Source: Aristolochia californica (lineage: Eukaryota > Streptophyta > Magnoliopsida > Piperales > Aristolochiaceae). From it: DNA of 64,000 bases. The stretch lies in contig JARWKL010000008.1 of the NCBI GenBank assembly GCA_029961685.1, positions 23,633,119 through 23,697,118 on the forward strand, given 5' to 3'. Below are positions 47,501 to 61,586 of the stretch, piece after piece (position 1 is the first letter of the stretch; every line of letters begins with the position of its first letter). Under the pieces are notes generated by a model. The model was not told where the DNA came from. It saw only the letters and a list, made by a program, of their open reading frames with translations, and made no database searches. Position numbers and translations under genes: made by a program.

Positions 47501-50500
47501 GAAAATCCCTTTCTTATAAAATTCCAAGCTATTAGGGTTGAACTAGTGGAATTTTCAAAACTTGGATATCAAAACTTTTGTGTTCATTTGTGGTGTCTGA
47601 ATAAAATTTCTTTACTTAAATTTTTTTTTTTTATATTTTTTTGCATACTCTTCCTCTAAAATTTTCATTTTGTTGTGATCTATTTGCCTTTATATCTCTT
47701 TGTTTATGAGATAAGGTGAAAAGTGAAAACTCAAGTTTTGATTTAAGAAAAAAGTATACATCTAAAATGGAAATGCACAATTGTAGCGAGAGATAATTCA
47801 AAAAAAGGTAGTGTCAGTAATTTTTAAGGATTGTAAACTCTTTTAGTTTTTATATATTATCTTTTGCAATCGTTGGGAAAAGGGGGAGGCGATGGATTTT
47901 TAACTAAGTGAAGAACTCCAACTCCATAAGACATTTCTTACCAAAATATAGCCCGTTACGCATGATTGACAGATAAATCACTTTACCATCACCCATGATT
48001 GTTTGGTCAGCTTTTTGTAAATGGGCAAAATATTGGCTAGTTTGACTCGGGTAATTATCCCACCGCACGTTTACTTGAGAATTTAATGCAGGTTGGATCC
48101 ATAGATCATTCGCATCTTTCACATGTTTCAAGCATGCATATACATAATTAAAACATCTGTAAAATCAATTAGAAAATCCCTTTCTTATCAAATTCCAAGC
48201 GATTAGGGTTGAGTTAGAGGAATTTCCCAAACATGGTTATCAAAACTTCTGTGTTCATTTGTGGTGTGTGAATAAATTTTCTTTACTTACATTTGTAGTT
48301 TTTTTAAACTTTTTTCATGCATAAACTATAAAAGTTTCATTTTGTTGTGATCTATTTTCCTTTTTATCTCTTTGTTTACAAGATAAGGGGAAAATTTTTG
48401 ATTTAAGAAAAAATTATACATCTAAAATGGAAATGCACAAATGTAGAGAGAGATAATTCCACAAACTGTAGTGTTAGTAATTCTTAGGGATTGTGACCTC
48501 TTTCTATTTTTAACATATTAGGTTTTTCAATCGTCGGGAAAAAGGGGAAGCGGGGGATTTTTAACTAAGTGAAACACTATCAATCCATAAGTCATTTCTT
48601 TAAAAAATATAGCACATTACGCATGATTGACCGATATATAACTTTACATTCACCCGTGATTTTTAGGTGATCTTTTTTGTTCATGGGCAAAAAATTCACT
48701 TGTTTTTCTCGGTTAAATACCCACTGCACGTACACTTGAGAATTTAATGCGGTTTGGATCCATAGATCATTTGCATCTTTAACATGTTTCAAGCATGCAT
48801 ATCCATATTTAAAACGCGTGTAGGATCAATTCCAAAATCCCTTTCTTATAATTTCCAAGCTATTAGGGTTGAACTACTGGAATTTTCCAAACTTGGATAT
48901 CAAAACTTTTGTGTTGATTTGTGGTTTGTGAGTAAATTTTCTTTGTTTACATTTTTTGTTGTTTTAAATTTTTTGCATACATAAATTATAAGATTTTCAT
49001 TTTGTTGCGATCTATTTGCCTTTTTGTCTTTTTGTTTACGAGGTAAGGGGAAAACTTTTTATTTAAGAAAAAAGTATACATCTAAAATTGAAATGCACAA
49101 ATGTAAAGAGAGATAATTCCAAAAAGTGTAGTTTTAATAATTTTTAGAGATTGTGAACTCTTTCTAGTTTTAATATAATAGGTTTTGTAATCGTCGGGAA
49201 AAGGGGGAAGCAGGGAATTTTTAACTAAGTGAAACACTACCAATCCATAAGTCATTTCTTAAAAAAATATAGCCCGTTACGCATGATTGACCGATAAATT
49301 ACTTTACAATCACCCATGATTCTTAGGTGATCTTTTTTGTAAATGGGCAAAAACATTCGCTTGTTTTTCTCGATATGTACATTTGAGAATTTAAAGCGGT
49401 TTGGATCCATAGGTTATTTGCCTCTTTTACATGTTTCAAGCATGCATATCCATATTTAAAACATGTGTAGGGTCAATTAGAAAATCCCTTTCTTATAAAA
49501 TTCCAAACTATTAGGGTTTAACTAGTGGAATTTACCAAACTTGGATATCAAAACTTTTGTGTTTATTTGTGGTGTGTGAGTAAATTTTCTTTGCTTACAT
49601 TTGTTGTTGTTTTAAATTTTTTTCAAACATAAACTGTAAAATTTTCATTTTGTTGTGATCTATTTTCCTTTTTGTCTTTTTGCTTACAAGGTAAGGGGAA
49701 ACGTTTTGGTTTAAGACAAAAGTATACATCTAAAATTGAAATGCACAAATGTACAGAGAGATAATTCCTAAAAGTGTAGTGTCTATAACTTTTAGGGATT
49801 GAAACTCTTTTTAGTTTTAATATGTTAGGTTTTGCAATCTTTGGGAAAAGGGGGAAGCGGGGGATTTTTGACTGAGTGAAACACTCCCAATCCATATGTC
49901 ATTTCTTTAAAAAATATAGCCCATTACGCATGACTGACCGATAAATTACTTTACAATCACCCGTTAATTTTAGGTCTGCTTTTTGTTAATGGGCAAAAAA
50001 ACTGGCTTGTATGACTCAGGTAAATATCCCACCGCTCGTTCACTTGAGAATTTAATGTGGTTTGGATCCATAGGTCATTTGTATATTTAACATGTTTCAA
50101 GCGTTAATATGCATATTTAATGGATGTGTAGGATCAATTAGAAAATCCCTTCTTATAAAATTCCAAGCGATTAGGGTTGAGCTAGTGGAATTTCCCAAAC
50201 TTGGATATCAAAACTTCTGTGTTCATTTGTGGTGTGTGAATAAATTTTCATTACTTAAATTTTTGCTATTTTAAATTTTTGGCATACATAAACTCTAATA
50301 TGTTCATTTTTTTGTGATCTATTTGCCTTTTTATCTCTTTGTTTACGAGATAAGGGGAAAAGTGAAAACTTAAGTTCTGATTTAAGAAAAAAGTATACAT
50401 CTAAAATGGAAATGCAAAAATGTAGAGAGAGATAATTCCAAAAAGTTTGTGTCTATAATTTTTGGGGATTGTGATCACTTTCTAGTTTATATATATTAGG

Positions 50501-53063
50501 TTTTGCAATCATTGGGAAATGGGGGAGGCGGGGGATTTTCAAGGGAGTGATACACTCCCAAACAATAGGTCATTTCTTAGAAAAATATTGCCCTGTTACA
50601 AATGGTTGACCGATCGATCACTTTACATCACCCGTGAATGTTTGGTCCACTTTTTGTAAATGGGCAAAAAATTGGCTTGTTTGACTCGGGTAAATATCCC
50701 ACCACACGTTCACTTGAGAATTTAATGCGGTTTGGATCCATAGGTCATTTGCATCTTTAACATGTTTGAAGCATGCATATCCATATTTAAAACATGTGTA
50801 GGATCAATTAGAAAACCCCTTTCTTATAAAATTCCAAGCTATTAGGGTTGAACTTGTGGAATTTACAAAAATTGGATACCAAAACTTCTGTGTTCATTTG
50901 TGGTGTGTGAATAAATTTTCTTTACATACAATAGTTGTGGTTATAAATTTTTTGCATACATAAACTGTAAAATTTCATTTTGTTGTCATCTATTTGCCTT
51001 TATCTCTTTGTATACGAGATAAGGGGAAAAGTTTTGATTTAATAAAAAATAATACAACTAAAATGGAAATGCACAAATCTAGGGAGAGATAATTCCAAAA
51101 AGTGTAGTGTCTGTAATTTTTAGGGATTGTAAACTCTTACTATTTTTAATATATTAGGTTCTTCAAACTCAGGAAGAGGGGGAAGCGGGGCTTATTAACT
51201 GAGTGAAACACTCCCAATCCATAAGTCATTTCTTCAGAAAATATAGCCCGTTACGCATGATTGACCAATAAATCACTGTACAATCTCCTGTGATTGTTAG
51301 GTCAGCTTTTTTTCAATGGGCAAAAAAATGGCTTGTTTGAGTCAGGTAACTATACCACCACGCGTTCCCTTGAGAATTTAATGTGGTTAGCATCCATAGG
51401 TCATTTGCATCTACAACATGTTTCAAGCATGCATATCCATATTTAAAACATGTGTAGGATCAATTAGAAATCCCTTTCTTATAAAATTCCAAGCTATTTG
51501 GGTTGAACTAGTGGAATTTCCAAAACTTGGATGTAAAAACTTTTGTGTTCATCGGTGGTGTGTGAATAAATTATCTTTAATTACATTTGTTGTTGTTTTA
51601 ATTTTTTTGCATACATAAACACTAAAATTATCATTTTGTTGACATCTATTTGCCTTTTTATCTCTTTGTTTACGAGATAAGGGGAAAAGTGAAAACTCAA
51701 GTTTTGATAAAAGGAAAAGGTATACATCTAAAATAGAAATGCACAAATGTGGAGAGACATAATTCCAAAAATTTTAGTGTCTATAAATTTTAGGGATTGT
51801 AAACTCATTCTTGTTTTTATATATTATGTTTTGCAATCATCGAGAAAAGGGGGTGGGGGGGATTTTTAACTGAGTGAAACACTCCCAATATATAAGTCAT
51901 TTCTTAAAAAAATATTGCTTGTTACACATGATTGACCGATAAATTACATTAAAATCACCCATGATTGTTAGGTCAGCTATTTGTAAATGGGCAAAAACTT
52001 GGCCCGTTTGACTCAGGTAAATATGCACTGCAAGTTCATTTGAGAATTTAATGCGGGTTGGATCCATTGATCATTTGCATCTTTAACATGTTTCAAACAT
52101 GCATATCCATATTTAAAACATGTGTACGATTAGATACAAAATCCCTTTCTTATCAAATTCCAAGTGATTAGGGTTGAGTTAGTGGAATTTCCCAAACTTG
52201 AATATCAAAACTCCTGTGTTCATTTGTGGTGTGGGAATAAATTTTCTTTACTTACATTTGTAGTTTTTTTAAATATTTTGCATACATAAACTATACAATT
52301 TTCATTTTATTGTGATCTTTTTGCCTATTTATCTCTTTGTTTACGACATAAGGGGAAAAGTTTTGATTTAAGAAAAAATTATCCATCTAAAATGGAAATG
52401 CACAAATGTAGAGAGAGATAAATCCAAAAAGTGTAGTATCTGTAATTTTTAGGGCTTGTGAACTCTTTCTAGTTTTAATATATTAGGCTTTGCAATCGTC
52501 AGGAAAAGGGGGAAGCGGGGGATTTTTAACTGAGTGAAACACTCCCAATCCATAAGTCATTTCTTACAAAAATATAGCCTGTTACATATGATTGACTGAT
52601 AAATTACTTTACTATCACCCGTGATTGTTAGGTGAGCCTTTTTTAAATGGGCAAAAAATATGCTTGTTTGACTCAGGTAAATATCCCACCGCTTGTTCAC
52701 TTGAGAATTAAATGCGGTTTGGATCCATAGGTCATTTGCACCTTTAACATGTTTCAAACATGCATATCCTTTTTTAAAACATGTGTAGGATCTATTAGAA
52801 AATCCCTTTCTTGTCAAATTCCAAGCGATTAGGGTTGAGCTAGTGGAATTTCCAAAACTTTAATATCAAAACTTCTGTGTTCATTTGTGGTGTGTGAATA
52901 AATTTTCTTTGTTTAAATTTCTTGTTGTTTTAAATTTTTTCCATACATAAAATGTAAAATTTTGACTTTGTTGTGATTTATTTGCCTTTTTATCTATTTT
53001 TTTTGAGATAAGGGGAAAAGTTTTGATTTAAGAAAAAAGTATACATCTAAAAATGCACAAATA

Positions 53064-53223
53064 TAGAGTGATATAATTCTAAAAATTGTAGTGTCTGTAA
53101 TTTTTAAGGATTGTAAACTCTCTCTAGTTTTAATATATTAGGGTAGAGTGATATAATTCTAAAAATTGTAGTGTCTGTAATTTTTAAGGATTGTAAACTC
53201 TCTCTAGTTTTAATATATTAGGT
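53064..53223 (+). repeat. Recent 80-bp tandem duplication inside one monomer
   Basis: Bases 53064-53143 (starting TAGAGTGATATAATTC, ending AATATATTAGGG) are repeated at 53144-53223 with 79 of 80 positions identical; only the last base differs (G against T). The unit covers the GTAGTGTCTGTAATTTTT region up to TATATTAGG. Since typical monomers here differ at many positions, this duplication is much younger than the array itself. Confidence 0.95.
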
Positions 53224-53674
53224 TTTGCTATCGTTGGGAAAAATGGGAAGCGAGGGATTTTTAATTGTGTGAAACACTTCGAATCCATAAGTCATTTCTT
53301 AAAAAAAAATATAGCCCATTATGCGTGATTGACCGATAAATCACTTTAGAATCACCCACAATTGTTAGTTCAATTTTTTTTAAATGGGCAAAAAATTTGC
53401 TTGTTTGACTCGGGTAAATATCCCACTGCACGTTCTCTTGAGAATTTAATGCAGTTTGGATCCATAGGTCATTTGCATCTTTAACATGTTTCAAGAAAGC
53501 ATATCCATATTTAAAACATGTGGAGGATTAATTAGAAAATCCCATTCTTATAAAATTCAGAGCTATTAGGGTTCAACTAGTGGAATTTCCCAAACTTGGA
53601 TATCAAAACTTTTGTGTTCATTTGTGGTGTGTGAATAATTTTTTTTACTTACATTTGTTATTGTTTTAAATTTT

Positions 53675-53695
53675 TGCATACTTAAAATGGATATG
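53675..53695 (+). other. Deletion junction with TAAA microhomology (about 110 bp lost)
   Basis: GCATACTTAAA, normally followed by CTCTAAAATTTTC, joins directly to the ATGG of the TACATCTAAAATGG region. TAAA is shared by the two broken ends. The anchor interval 53458-54017 is 559 bp. Confidence 0.8.
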
Positions 53696-56299
53696 CACAA
53701 ATGTACAAAGTGATTATTGAAAATAGTGTAGTGTCTGTAATTTTTAGGGAATGTAAACTCTTTCTTGTTTTTATATATTAGGTTTTGCAATCGTCGGGAA
53801 AAGGGGGATGCGGGGGATTTTTAACTGGGTGATACAGTACAAAAACCATAAGTTATTTTTTACAAAAATATAGCTCATTATGCATGATTGACTGATAAAT
53901 TAATTTACACTCATCCATGATAGTTAGGATAGCTTTCTTTCAATGGGAAAAAATTTGGCTTGTGTGACTCCGACAAATATCACACCACACGTTCACTTGA
54001 GAATTTAATGCAGTTTGGATCCATAGGTCATTTGCATCTTTAGCATATTTCAAGCATGCATATCCATATTTAAAACATATGTAGGATCAATTAGAAAATT
54101 CCTTTCTTATAAAATTCAAAGCTATTAGGGTTGATCTAGTGAAATTTTCCAAACTTGGATATCAAAACTTTTATGTCCATTTCTGGTGTTTGAATAAATT
54201 TTCTTTACTGAAATTTGTTGTTGTTTTAAATTTTTTGCATACATAAACTCTAAAATTTTCATTTAGTTGTTTTATATTTTCCTTTTTATCTCTTTATTTA
54301 CAAGATAAGGGGAAAAGTGAAAACTCATTTTTTGATTTAAGATGAAAGTATACATCTAAAATGGAAATGCACAAATGTGGAGAGAGATAATTCAAAAAAG
54401 TGTAGTGTCTATATTTTTTAGAGATTTTAAACTCTTTCTAGTTTTTATATATTAGGTTTTCCAATCGTCGGGAAAAGGAGGAAGCCTGTTACTTTTAACT
54501 GAGTGAAACACTCCTAATCCATGAGTCATTTTTCATAAACATTCAGCCCATTATGCATAATTGACCAATAAATCACTTTACAATCACCCGTGATTGTTAT
54601 GTCAGCATTTAGTAAATCAAAAAAACATTGCCTTGTTTGACTCGTGTAAATATCCCCCGCACGTTCACTTGAGAATTTAACGAAGTTTGGATCCATAGGT
54701 CATTTGCATCTTTAACATGTTTCAAGCATGCATATCCATATTCAAAACATGCGTAGGATCAATTAGAAAATCCCCTTCTTATAAAATTCCAAGCTATTAA
54801 GGTTGAACTAGCTGAATTTTCCAAACTCTGATATCAAAACTTTTGTAATCATTTGTGGTGTGTGAATAAATTTTCTTTACTTACATTTGTTGTTGTTTTA
54901 AATTTTTTGCATACATAAACTCTAAAATTTTCATTTTGCTGTGATCTATTTGCCTTTTTATCTCTTTGTTTATGAGATGAGGGGAAAAGTGACAACTCAA
55001 GTTTTGATTGAAGAAAAAAGTGTACATCTAAATTGGATATGCAGAAATATAGAGAGAGATAATTGTAAAAAGTGTAGTGTTTGTAATTTTTAGGGATTGT
55101 AAACTCTTTCTTGTTTTTATATATTAGGTTTTGCATTCGTAGGGAAAATGGGGACACAGGGGATTTTTAACTGAGTAAAACACTAAAAAAACCATAAGTC
55201 ATTTCTTAAAAAAGTATAGCTCGTTATGCATGATTGATCGATAAAAATCTTTACAATCACCCATGATTGTTAGGAAAGCTTTTTGTCAATGGGAAAAAAA
55301 ATTGGCTTGTGTGACTCCGATAAATATCTCACCGCATGTTCACTTGAGAGTTTAATGCGGTTCGGATCCACAGATCATTTGCATCTTTGTCACGTTTCAA
55401 GCATGCATATCCGTAATTCAAACATGTGTAGGATCAATTAGAAAATCCCTTTCTTCAAAAAATTGAAGCTATTACAGTTGAACTAGTGGAATTTCCATTA
55501 CTTGGATATCAAAACTTTTGTGGTCATTTGTGGTGTGTGAATAAATTTTCTTTACTGACATTTGTTGTTGTTTTAAATTTTTTGCATACTTAAACTCTAA
55601 AATTTTTATTTTGTTGTAATCTTTTTGCCTTTTTACCTCTTTGTTTATGAGATAAGGGGAAAAGTGAAAACTCAAGTTTTGATTTAACAAAAAAGTATAC
55701 ATCTAAAAAGGAAATTTACAAATGTAGAGAGAGATAATTCCAAAAAGTGTAGTGTTTGTAATTTTTAAGGATTGTAAACTCTTTCTAGTTTTTATAAATT
55801 ACGTTTCACAATCATTGGGAGAAGGGGGAGACGGGGGATTTTTAACTGAGTGAAACACTAACCAAATCCATAAGACATTTCTTACCAAAATATAGCCCAT
55901 TACGCATGATTGACAGATAAATCACTTTAAAATCACCCATGATTGTTGGGTCTGCTTTTTGTAAATGGGCAAAAAATTGGCTTGTTTAACTCGGGTAAAT
56001 ATCTCACCGCACGTTCACTTGAGAATTTAATGCGGTTTGGATCCATAAGTCATTTGCATCTTTAACATGTTTCAAGCATGCATATCCATATTTAAAACAT
56101 GTGTAGGATCAATTACTAAATACATTTCTTATAAAATTCCTAACTATTAGGGTTGAACTAGTGAAATTTCCCAAACTTGGATATCAAAACATTTCTGTTC
56201 ATTTGTGGCTAGTGAATAAATTTTCTTTACTTAAATTTTTTGTTGTTTTAAATTTTACCATACATATACTGTAAAATTTTGATTTTGTTGTGATCTATT

Positions 56300-56320
56300 T
56301 GCCTTTTTAGTCACCCATAT
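56300..56320 (+). other. 294-bp deletion junction in the first copy of the two-unit repeat
   Basis: GATCTATTTGCCTTTTTA joins directly to GTCACCCATATTTTTTAGG. In the other three copies about 294 bp separate these points (1,347 minus 1,053 bp between the ACGTTTCACAATC marks at 55801 and 56854). The anchors 56039 and 56417 are only 378 bp apart. Confidence 0.88.
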
Positions 56321-57117
56321 TTTTTAGGTCAACTTTTTGTAAATCGGCAAAAAATTGGCTTGTTTCACTCGTGTAAATATCCCACCGCACGTTCACTTGA
56401 GAATTTAATGCGGTTTGGATCCATGAGTCATTTGCATCTATAACATGTTTCAAGCATGCGTAGCATTAATTTAAAACATGCGTAGGATCAATTAGAAAAT
56501 CCCTCTCTTATAAAATTCCAAGCTATTAGGTTGAACATGTGGAATTTTCCAAACTTGGATATCAAAACTTTTTTGATCATTCGTGGTATGAGAATAAATT
56601 TTCTTTACTTAGATTTTTTTATGTTTTAAATTTTATGCATACATGTACTCTAAAATTTTCTTTTTGTTGTGATCTATTTGCCTTTTTATCTCCTTGTTTA
56701 CGAGATAAGGCAAAAAATGAAAACTCATGCTTCGATTTAAGAAAAAAGTATACATCTAAAATGGAAATTTACAAATGTAGAGAGAGATAATTCCAAAAAG
56801 TGTAGTGTTTGTAATTTTTAAGGATTGTAAACTCTTTCAAGTTTTTATAAATTACGTTTCACAATCGTCGGGAAAAGGGGGAGACGGAGAATTTTTAACT
56901 GAGTGAAACACTAACCAAATCCATAAGACATTTCTTACCAACATATAGCCCATTACGCATGATTAATAGATAAATCACTTTAAAACCACCCATGATTGTT
57001 GGGTCTGCTTTTTGTAAATAGGCAAAAAATTGGCTTGTTTAACTCGGGTAAATATCCCATCGTACGTTCACCTGAGAATTTAATGCGGTTTGGATCCATA
57101 GGTTAATTGCATCTTTA

Positions 57118-57155
57118 ACATGTTTCAAGCATGCATATCCATATTTAAAACATGT
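57118..57155. repeat. Conserved dyad ACATGTTT...AAACATGT (representative copy)
   Basis: ACATGTTT at 57118-57125 is the exact reverse complement of AAACATGT at 57148-57155, with a 22-bp spacer containing the palindrome GCATGC and an A/T-rich stretch. The same dyad sits about 26 bp after the anchor in most monomers of the window, often with both arms intact despite divergence elsewhere. It could be a protein-binding or structural element of the satellite, or merely ancestral sequence; no function is shown. Confidence 0.7.
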
Positions 57156-60100
57156 GTAGGATCAATTAGTAAATCCCTTTCTTATAAAATTCGTAGCTAT
57201 TAGGGTTGAACTAGTGAAATTTCCCAAACTTGGATATCAAAACATTTCTGTTCATTTGTGGTGAGTGAATAAATTTTCTTCACTTAAATTTTTTGTTGTT
57301 TTAAATTTTTCCATACATATACTGTAAAATTTTGATTTTGTTGTGATCTATTTGCCTTTTTATCTCTTTGTCTACGAGATAAGTGGTAAAGTGAAAATTT
57401 ATGTTTTGATTTTGAGACAAAAGTATATATCTAAAATGGAAATGCACAAATGTGGAGAGAGATAATTCCAAAAAGTGTAGCGTTTATAATTTTTAGGGAT
57501 TTTACACTCTTGCTAGTTTTTATATATTATGTTTGCCATCATCAGGAAAAGGGAGAGGTGGGGGAGTTTTAATTGAGTGAAACACTCCCAATCCATAAGT
57601 CATTTCTTACAAAAATATACCCCGTTACGCATGATTGACCGATAAATCACTTTACAGTCACCCATAATTTTTAGGTCAACTTTTTGTAAATCAACAAAAA
57701 ATTTGCTTGTTTGACTCGTGTAAATATCCCACCGCATGTTCACTTAAGAATTTAATGCGGTTTGGATCCATGGGTCATTTGCATCTATAACATGTTTCAA
57801 GCATGCGTAGGATCAATTTAAAACATGTGTAGGATCAATTAGAAAATCCCTTTCTTAAAAAAATTGAAGCTATTACAGTTGAACTAGTGGAATTTCCACT
57901 ACTTGGATATCAAAACTTTTGTGGTCATTTGTGGTGTGTGAATAATTTTTCTTTACTTACATTTGTTGTTGTTTTAAATTTTTTGCATACTTAAACTCTA
58001 AAATTTTTATTTTGTTATAATCTTTTTGTCTTTTTACCTCTTTGTTTATGAGATAAGGGGAAAAGTGAAAACTCAAGTTTTGATTTAAGAAAAAAGTATA
58101 CATCTAAAATGGAAACTTACAAATGTAGAGAGAGATAATTGCAAAAAGTGTAGTGTGTGTAATTTTTAAGGATTGTAAACTCTTTCTAGTTTTTATAATT
58201 TACGTTTCACAATCGTCGGGAAAAGGGGGAGACGAGGGATTTTTAACTGAGTGAAACACTAACCAAATCCATAAGACATTTCTTACCAAAATATAGCCCG
58301 TTACGCATGATTGACAGATAAATCACTCTAAAATCACCCATGATTGTTAGGTCTGCTTTTTGTAAATGGGCAAAAAATTGGCTTGTTTAACTCGGGTAAA
58401 TATCTCACCACACGTTCACTTGAGAATTTATTACGGTTTGGATCCATAGGTCATTTGCATCGTTAACATGTTTCAAGCATGCATATCCATATTTAAAACA
58501 TGTGTAGGATCAATTAGTAAATCCCTTTCTTATAAAATTCCAAGCTATTAGGGTTGAACTAGTGAAATTTCCCAAACTTGGATATCAAAACATTTCTGTT
58601 CATTTGTGGCGAGTGAATAAATTTTTACTTAAATTTGTTGTTGTTTTAAATTTTTCCATACATATACTGTAAAATTTTGATTTTGTTGTGATCTATTTGC
58701 GTTTTTATCTCTTTGTCTACGAGATAAGTGGTAAAGTGAAAACTCATGTTTTGATTTAAGACAAAAGTATATATCTAAAATGGAAATGCACAAATGTGGA
58801 GAGAGATAATTCCAAAAAGTGTAGCGTTTATAATTTTTAGGGATTTTACACACTTGCTAGTTTTTATATATTATGTTTGGCCATCATCAGGAAAAGGGAG
58901 AGGTGGGGGAGTTGTAATTGAGTGAAACACTACCAATCCATAAGTCATTTCTTACAAAAAATATACCCCGTTACGCATGATTGACCGATAAATCACTTTA
59001 CAGTCACCCATAATTTTTAGGTCAACTTTTTGTAAATCGGAAAAAAATTGGCTTGTTTCACTCGTGTAAATATCCCACCGCACGTTCACTTAAGAATTTA
59101 ATGCGGTTTGGATCCATGAGTCATTTGCATCTATAACATGTTTCAAGCATGCGTAGGATTAATTTAAAACATGCGTAGGATCAATTAGAAAATCCCTTTC
59201 TTAGAAAATTTCAAGCTATTAGGTTGAACAAGTGGAATTTTCCAAACTTGGATATCAAAACTTTTGTGATCATTTGTGGTATGAGAATAAATTTTCTTTA
59301 CTTAGATTTTTTTTTTGTTTTAAATTTTATGCATACATGTACTCTAAAATTTTCTTTTTGTTGTGATTTATTTGCCTTTTTATCTCCTTGTTTACGAGAT
59401 AAGGCGAAAAATGAACACTCATGCTTGGATTTAAGAAAAAAGTATACATCTAAAATGGAAATTTACAAATGTAGAGAGAGATAATTCCAAAAAGTGTAGT
59501 GTTTGTAATTTTTAAGGTTTGTAAACTCTTTCTAGTTTTTATAAATTACGTTTCACAATCGTCGAGAAAAGGGGGACACGGGGGATTTTTAACTGAGTGA
59601 AACACTAACCAAATCCATAAGACATTTCTTACAAAAATATAGCCCGTTACGCATGATTAACAGATAAATCACTTTAAAATCACCCATGATTGTTGGGTCT
59701 GCTTTTTGTAAATGGGCAAAAAATTGGCTTGTTTAACTCCGGTAAATATCCCACCGCACATTCACTTGAGAATTTAATGCGGTTTGGATCCATAGGTCAT
59801 TTGCATCTTTAACATGTTTCAAGTATGCATATCCATATTTAAAACATGTGTAGGATCAATTAGTAAATCCCTTTCTTATAAAATTCGTAGCTATTAGGGT
59901 TGAACTAGTGAAATTTCCCAAACTTGGATATCAAAACATTTCTGTTCATTTTTGGCGAGTGAATAAATTTTCTTTACTTAAATTTGTTGTTGTTTTAAAT
60001 TTTTCCATACATATACTGTAAAATTTTGATTTTGTTGTGATCTATTTGCCTTTTTATCTCTTTGTCTACGAGATAAGTGGTAAAGTGAAAACTCATGTTT

Positions 60101-61586
60101 TGATTTAAGACAAAAGTATATATCTAAAATGGAAATGCACAAATGTGGAGAGAGATAATTCCAAAAAGTGTAGCGTTTATAATTTTTAGGGATTTTACAC
60201 TCTTGCTAGTTTTTATATATTATGTTTGGCCATCATCAGGAAAAGGGAGAGGTGGGGGAGTTGTAATTGAGTGAAACACTTCCAATCCATAAGTCATTTC
60301 TTACAAAAATATACCCCGTTACGCATGATTGACCGATAAATCACTTTACAGTCACCCATAATTTTTAGGTCAACTTTTTGTAAATCGGCAAAAAATTGGC
60401 TTGTTTGACTCGTGTAAATATCCCACTTCACGTTCACTTAAGAATTTAATGCGGTTTGGATCCATGGGTCATTTGCATCTATAACATGTTTCAAGCATGC
60501 TTAGGATCAATTTAAAACATGCGTAGGATCAATTAGAAAATCCCTTTCTTATAAAATTCCAAGCTATTAGGTTGAACAAGTGGAATTTTCCAAACTTGGA
60601 TATCAAAAATTTTGTGATCATTTGTGGTATGAGAATAAATTTTATTTACTTAGTTATTTTTTTTGTTTTAAATTTTATGCCTACATGTACTCTAAAATTT
60701 TCTTTTTATTGTGATCTATTTGCCTTTTTATCTCCTTGTTTACGAGATAAGGCCAAAAGTGAAAAAACTCATGCTTTGATTTAAGAAAAAAGTATACATC
60801 TAAAATTGAAATTCACAAATGTGGAGAGACATAATTCCAAAAAGTGTAGTGTCTATAATTTTTATGGATTGTAAAATCTTTCTAGTGTTTGAATATTAAG
60901 TTTTGCAATCGTCGTGAAAAGGTGGAGGCGGGGGACTTTTAACTCAGTGAAACACTCCCAATCCATAAGTCATTGCTTACAAAAATATAGCCCATTATGC
61001 ATGATTGACCGATAAATCACTAACAATCACCCATGATTGTTAGGTCAGCTTTTTGTAAATGGGCAAAAAATTGGGTTGTTTTACTCGGGGAAATATCCCA
61101 CCGCACGTTCACTAGAGAATTTAATGCGATTTGGATGGATTGATCTTTTGAATCTTTAACATGTTTCAAGCATGCATGACCTTATTTAAAACATGTGTAC
61201 GAACAATTAGAAATTCCCTTTCTTATCAAATTCCAAGCCATTAGGGTTCAGCTAGTGGAATTTCCCAAACTTGGTTATCAAAACTTTTGTGTTCATTTGT
61301 GGTGTATGAATAAAATTTATTTACTAACTTTTGTTGTTGTTTTAAATTTTTTGAACACATAAACTCTAAATTTTTTATTTTTTTGTGATTTGTTTGCCTT
61401 TTTATCTCTTTGTTTACGAGATAAGGGAAAAAGTGAAAACTTCAGTTTTGATTTAAGAAAAAAGTATACATCTAAAATGGAAATTCATAAATGTAGAGAG
61501 AGATAATTCCTAAAAGTGTAGTATTGGTAGTTTTTTAGGGATTGTAAACTCTCTCTAGTTTATATATATTAGGTTATGCAATCGTC

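Larger units (their letters stand above)
40651..55480 (+). repeat. Satellite array, family A, mixed monomers with rearrangements
   Basis: Anchors: 41189, 41870, 42534 (TGATGC), 42828, 43488, 44152, 44761, 45428, 46089 (TTATCC), 46761, 47424, 48095, 48756, 49403, 50064, 50734, 51390 (GCATCC), 52060, 52721, 53458, 54017, 54689, 55364. Family A features return within the CTATTAGGG region after 40630, so the B-to-A switch lies inside a normal-length monomer. Short intervals at 42534-42828, 44152-44761 and 53458-54017 mark deletions. Two neighbouring monomers at 48756 and 49403 share unusual variants (GTGAGTAAATTTTCTTTG, TTTTTGTCTTTTTG, ACGAGGTAAGG or ACAAGGTAAGG, GTTTTTCTCG) and look like a local duplication. 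Confidence 0.93.
55481..60830 (+). repeat. Two-unit higher-order repeat (about 1.347 kb, four copies)
   Basis: Anchors: 55364, 56039, 56417, 57092, 57764, 58440, 59110, 59786, 60458. Two monomer types alternate. Type 1 has ATTACGTTTCACAATC (about 55800, 56852, 58200, 59546), ACTAACCAAATCC and GATTGTTGGGTCTGC or its TAGG form. Type 2 has an odd extra GATCAATTTAAAACATG-like stretch just after the anchor (caagcatgc at 56451, 57798, 59144, 60492) and, in three copies, GTAGCGTTTATAATTTTT (57477, 58821, 60170). Distances between equivalent points are 1,344-1,349 bp. Copies are visibly far more alike than monomers elsewhere in the window, so this is the most recently homogenised part of the array. 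The first copy is shorter (1,053 bp) because of a 294-bp deletion near 56309. Confidence 0.92.

Noticed and set aside
53795..53817. CENP-B-box-like sequence around CGTCGGGAAAAGGGGG
   Set aside because: It resembles parts of the box (CGT, GGGAAA, GGG), but the required TTCG....A..CGGG spacing is not met.
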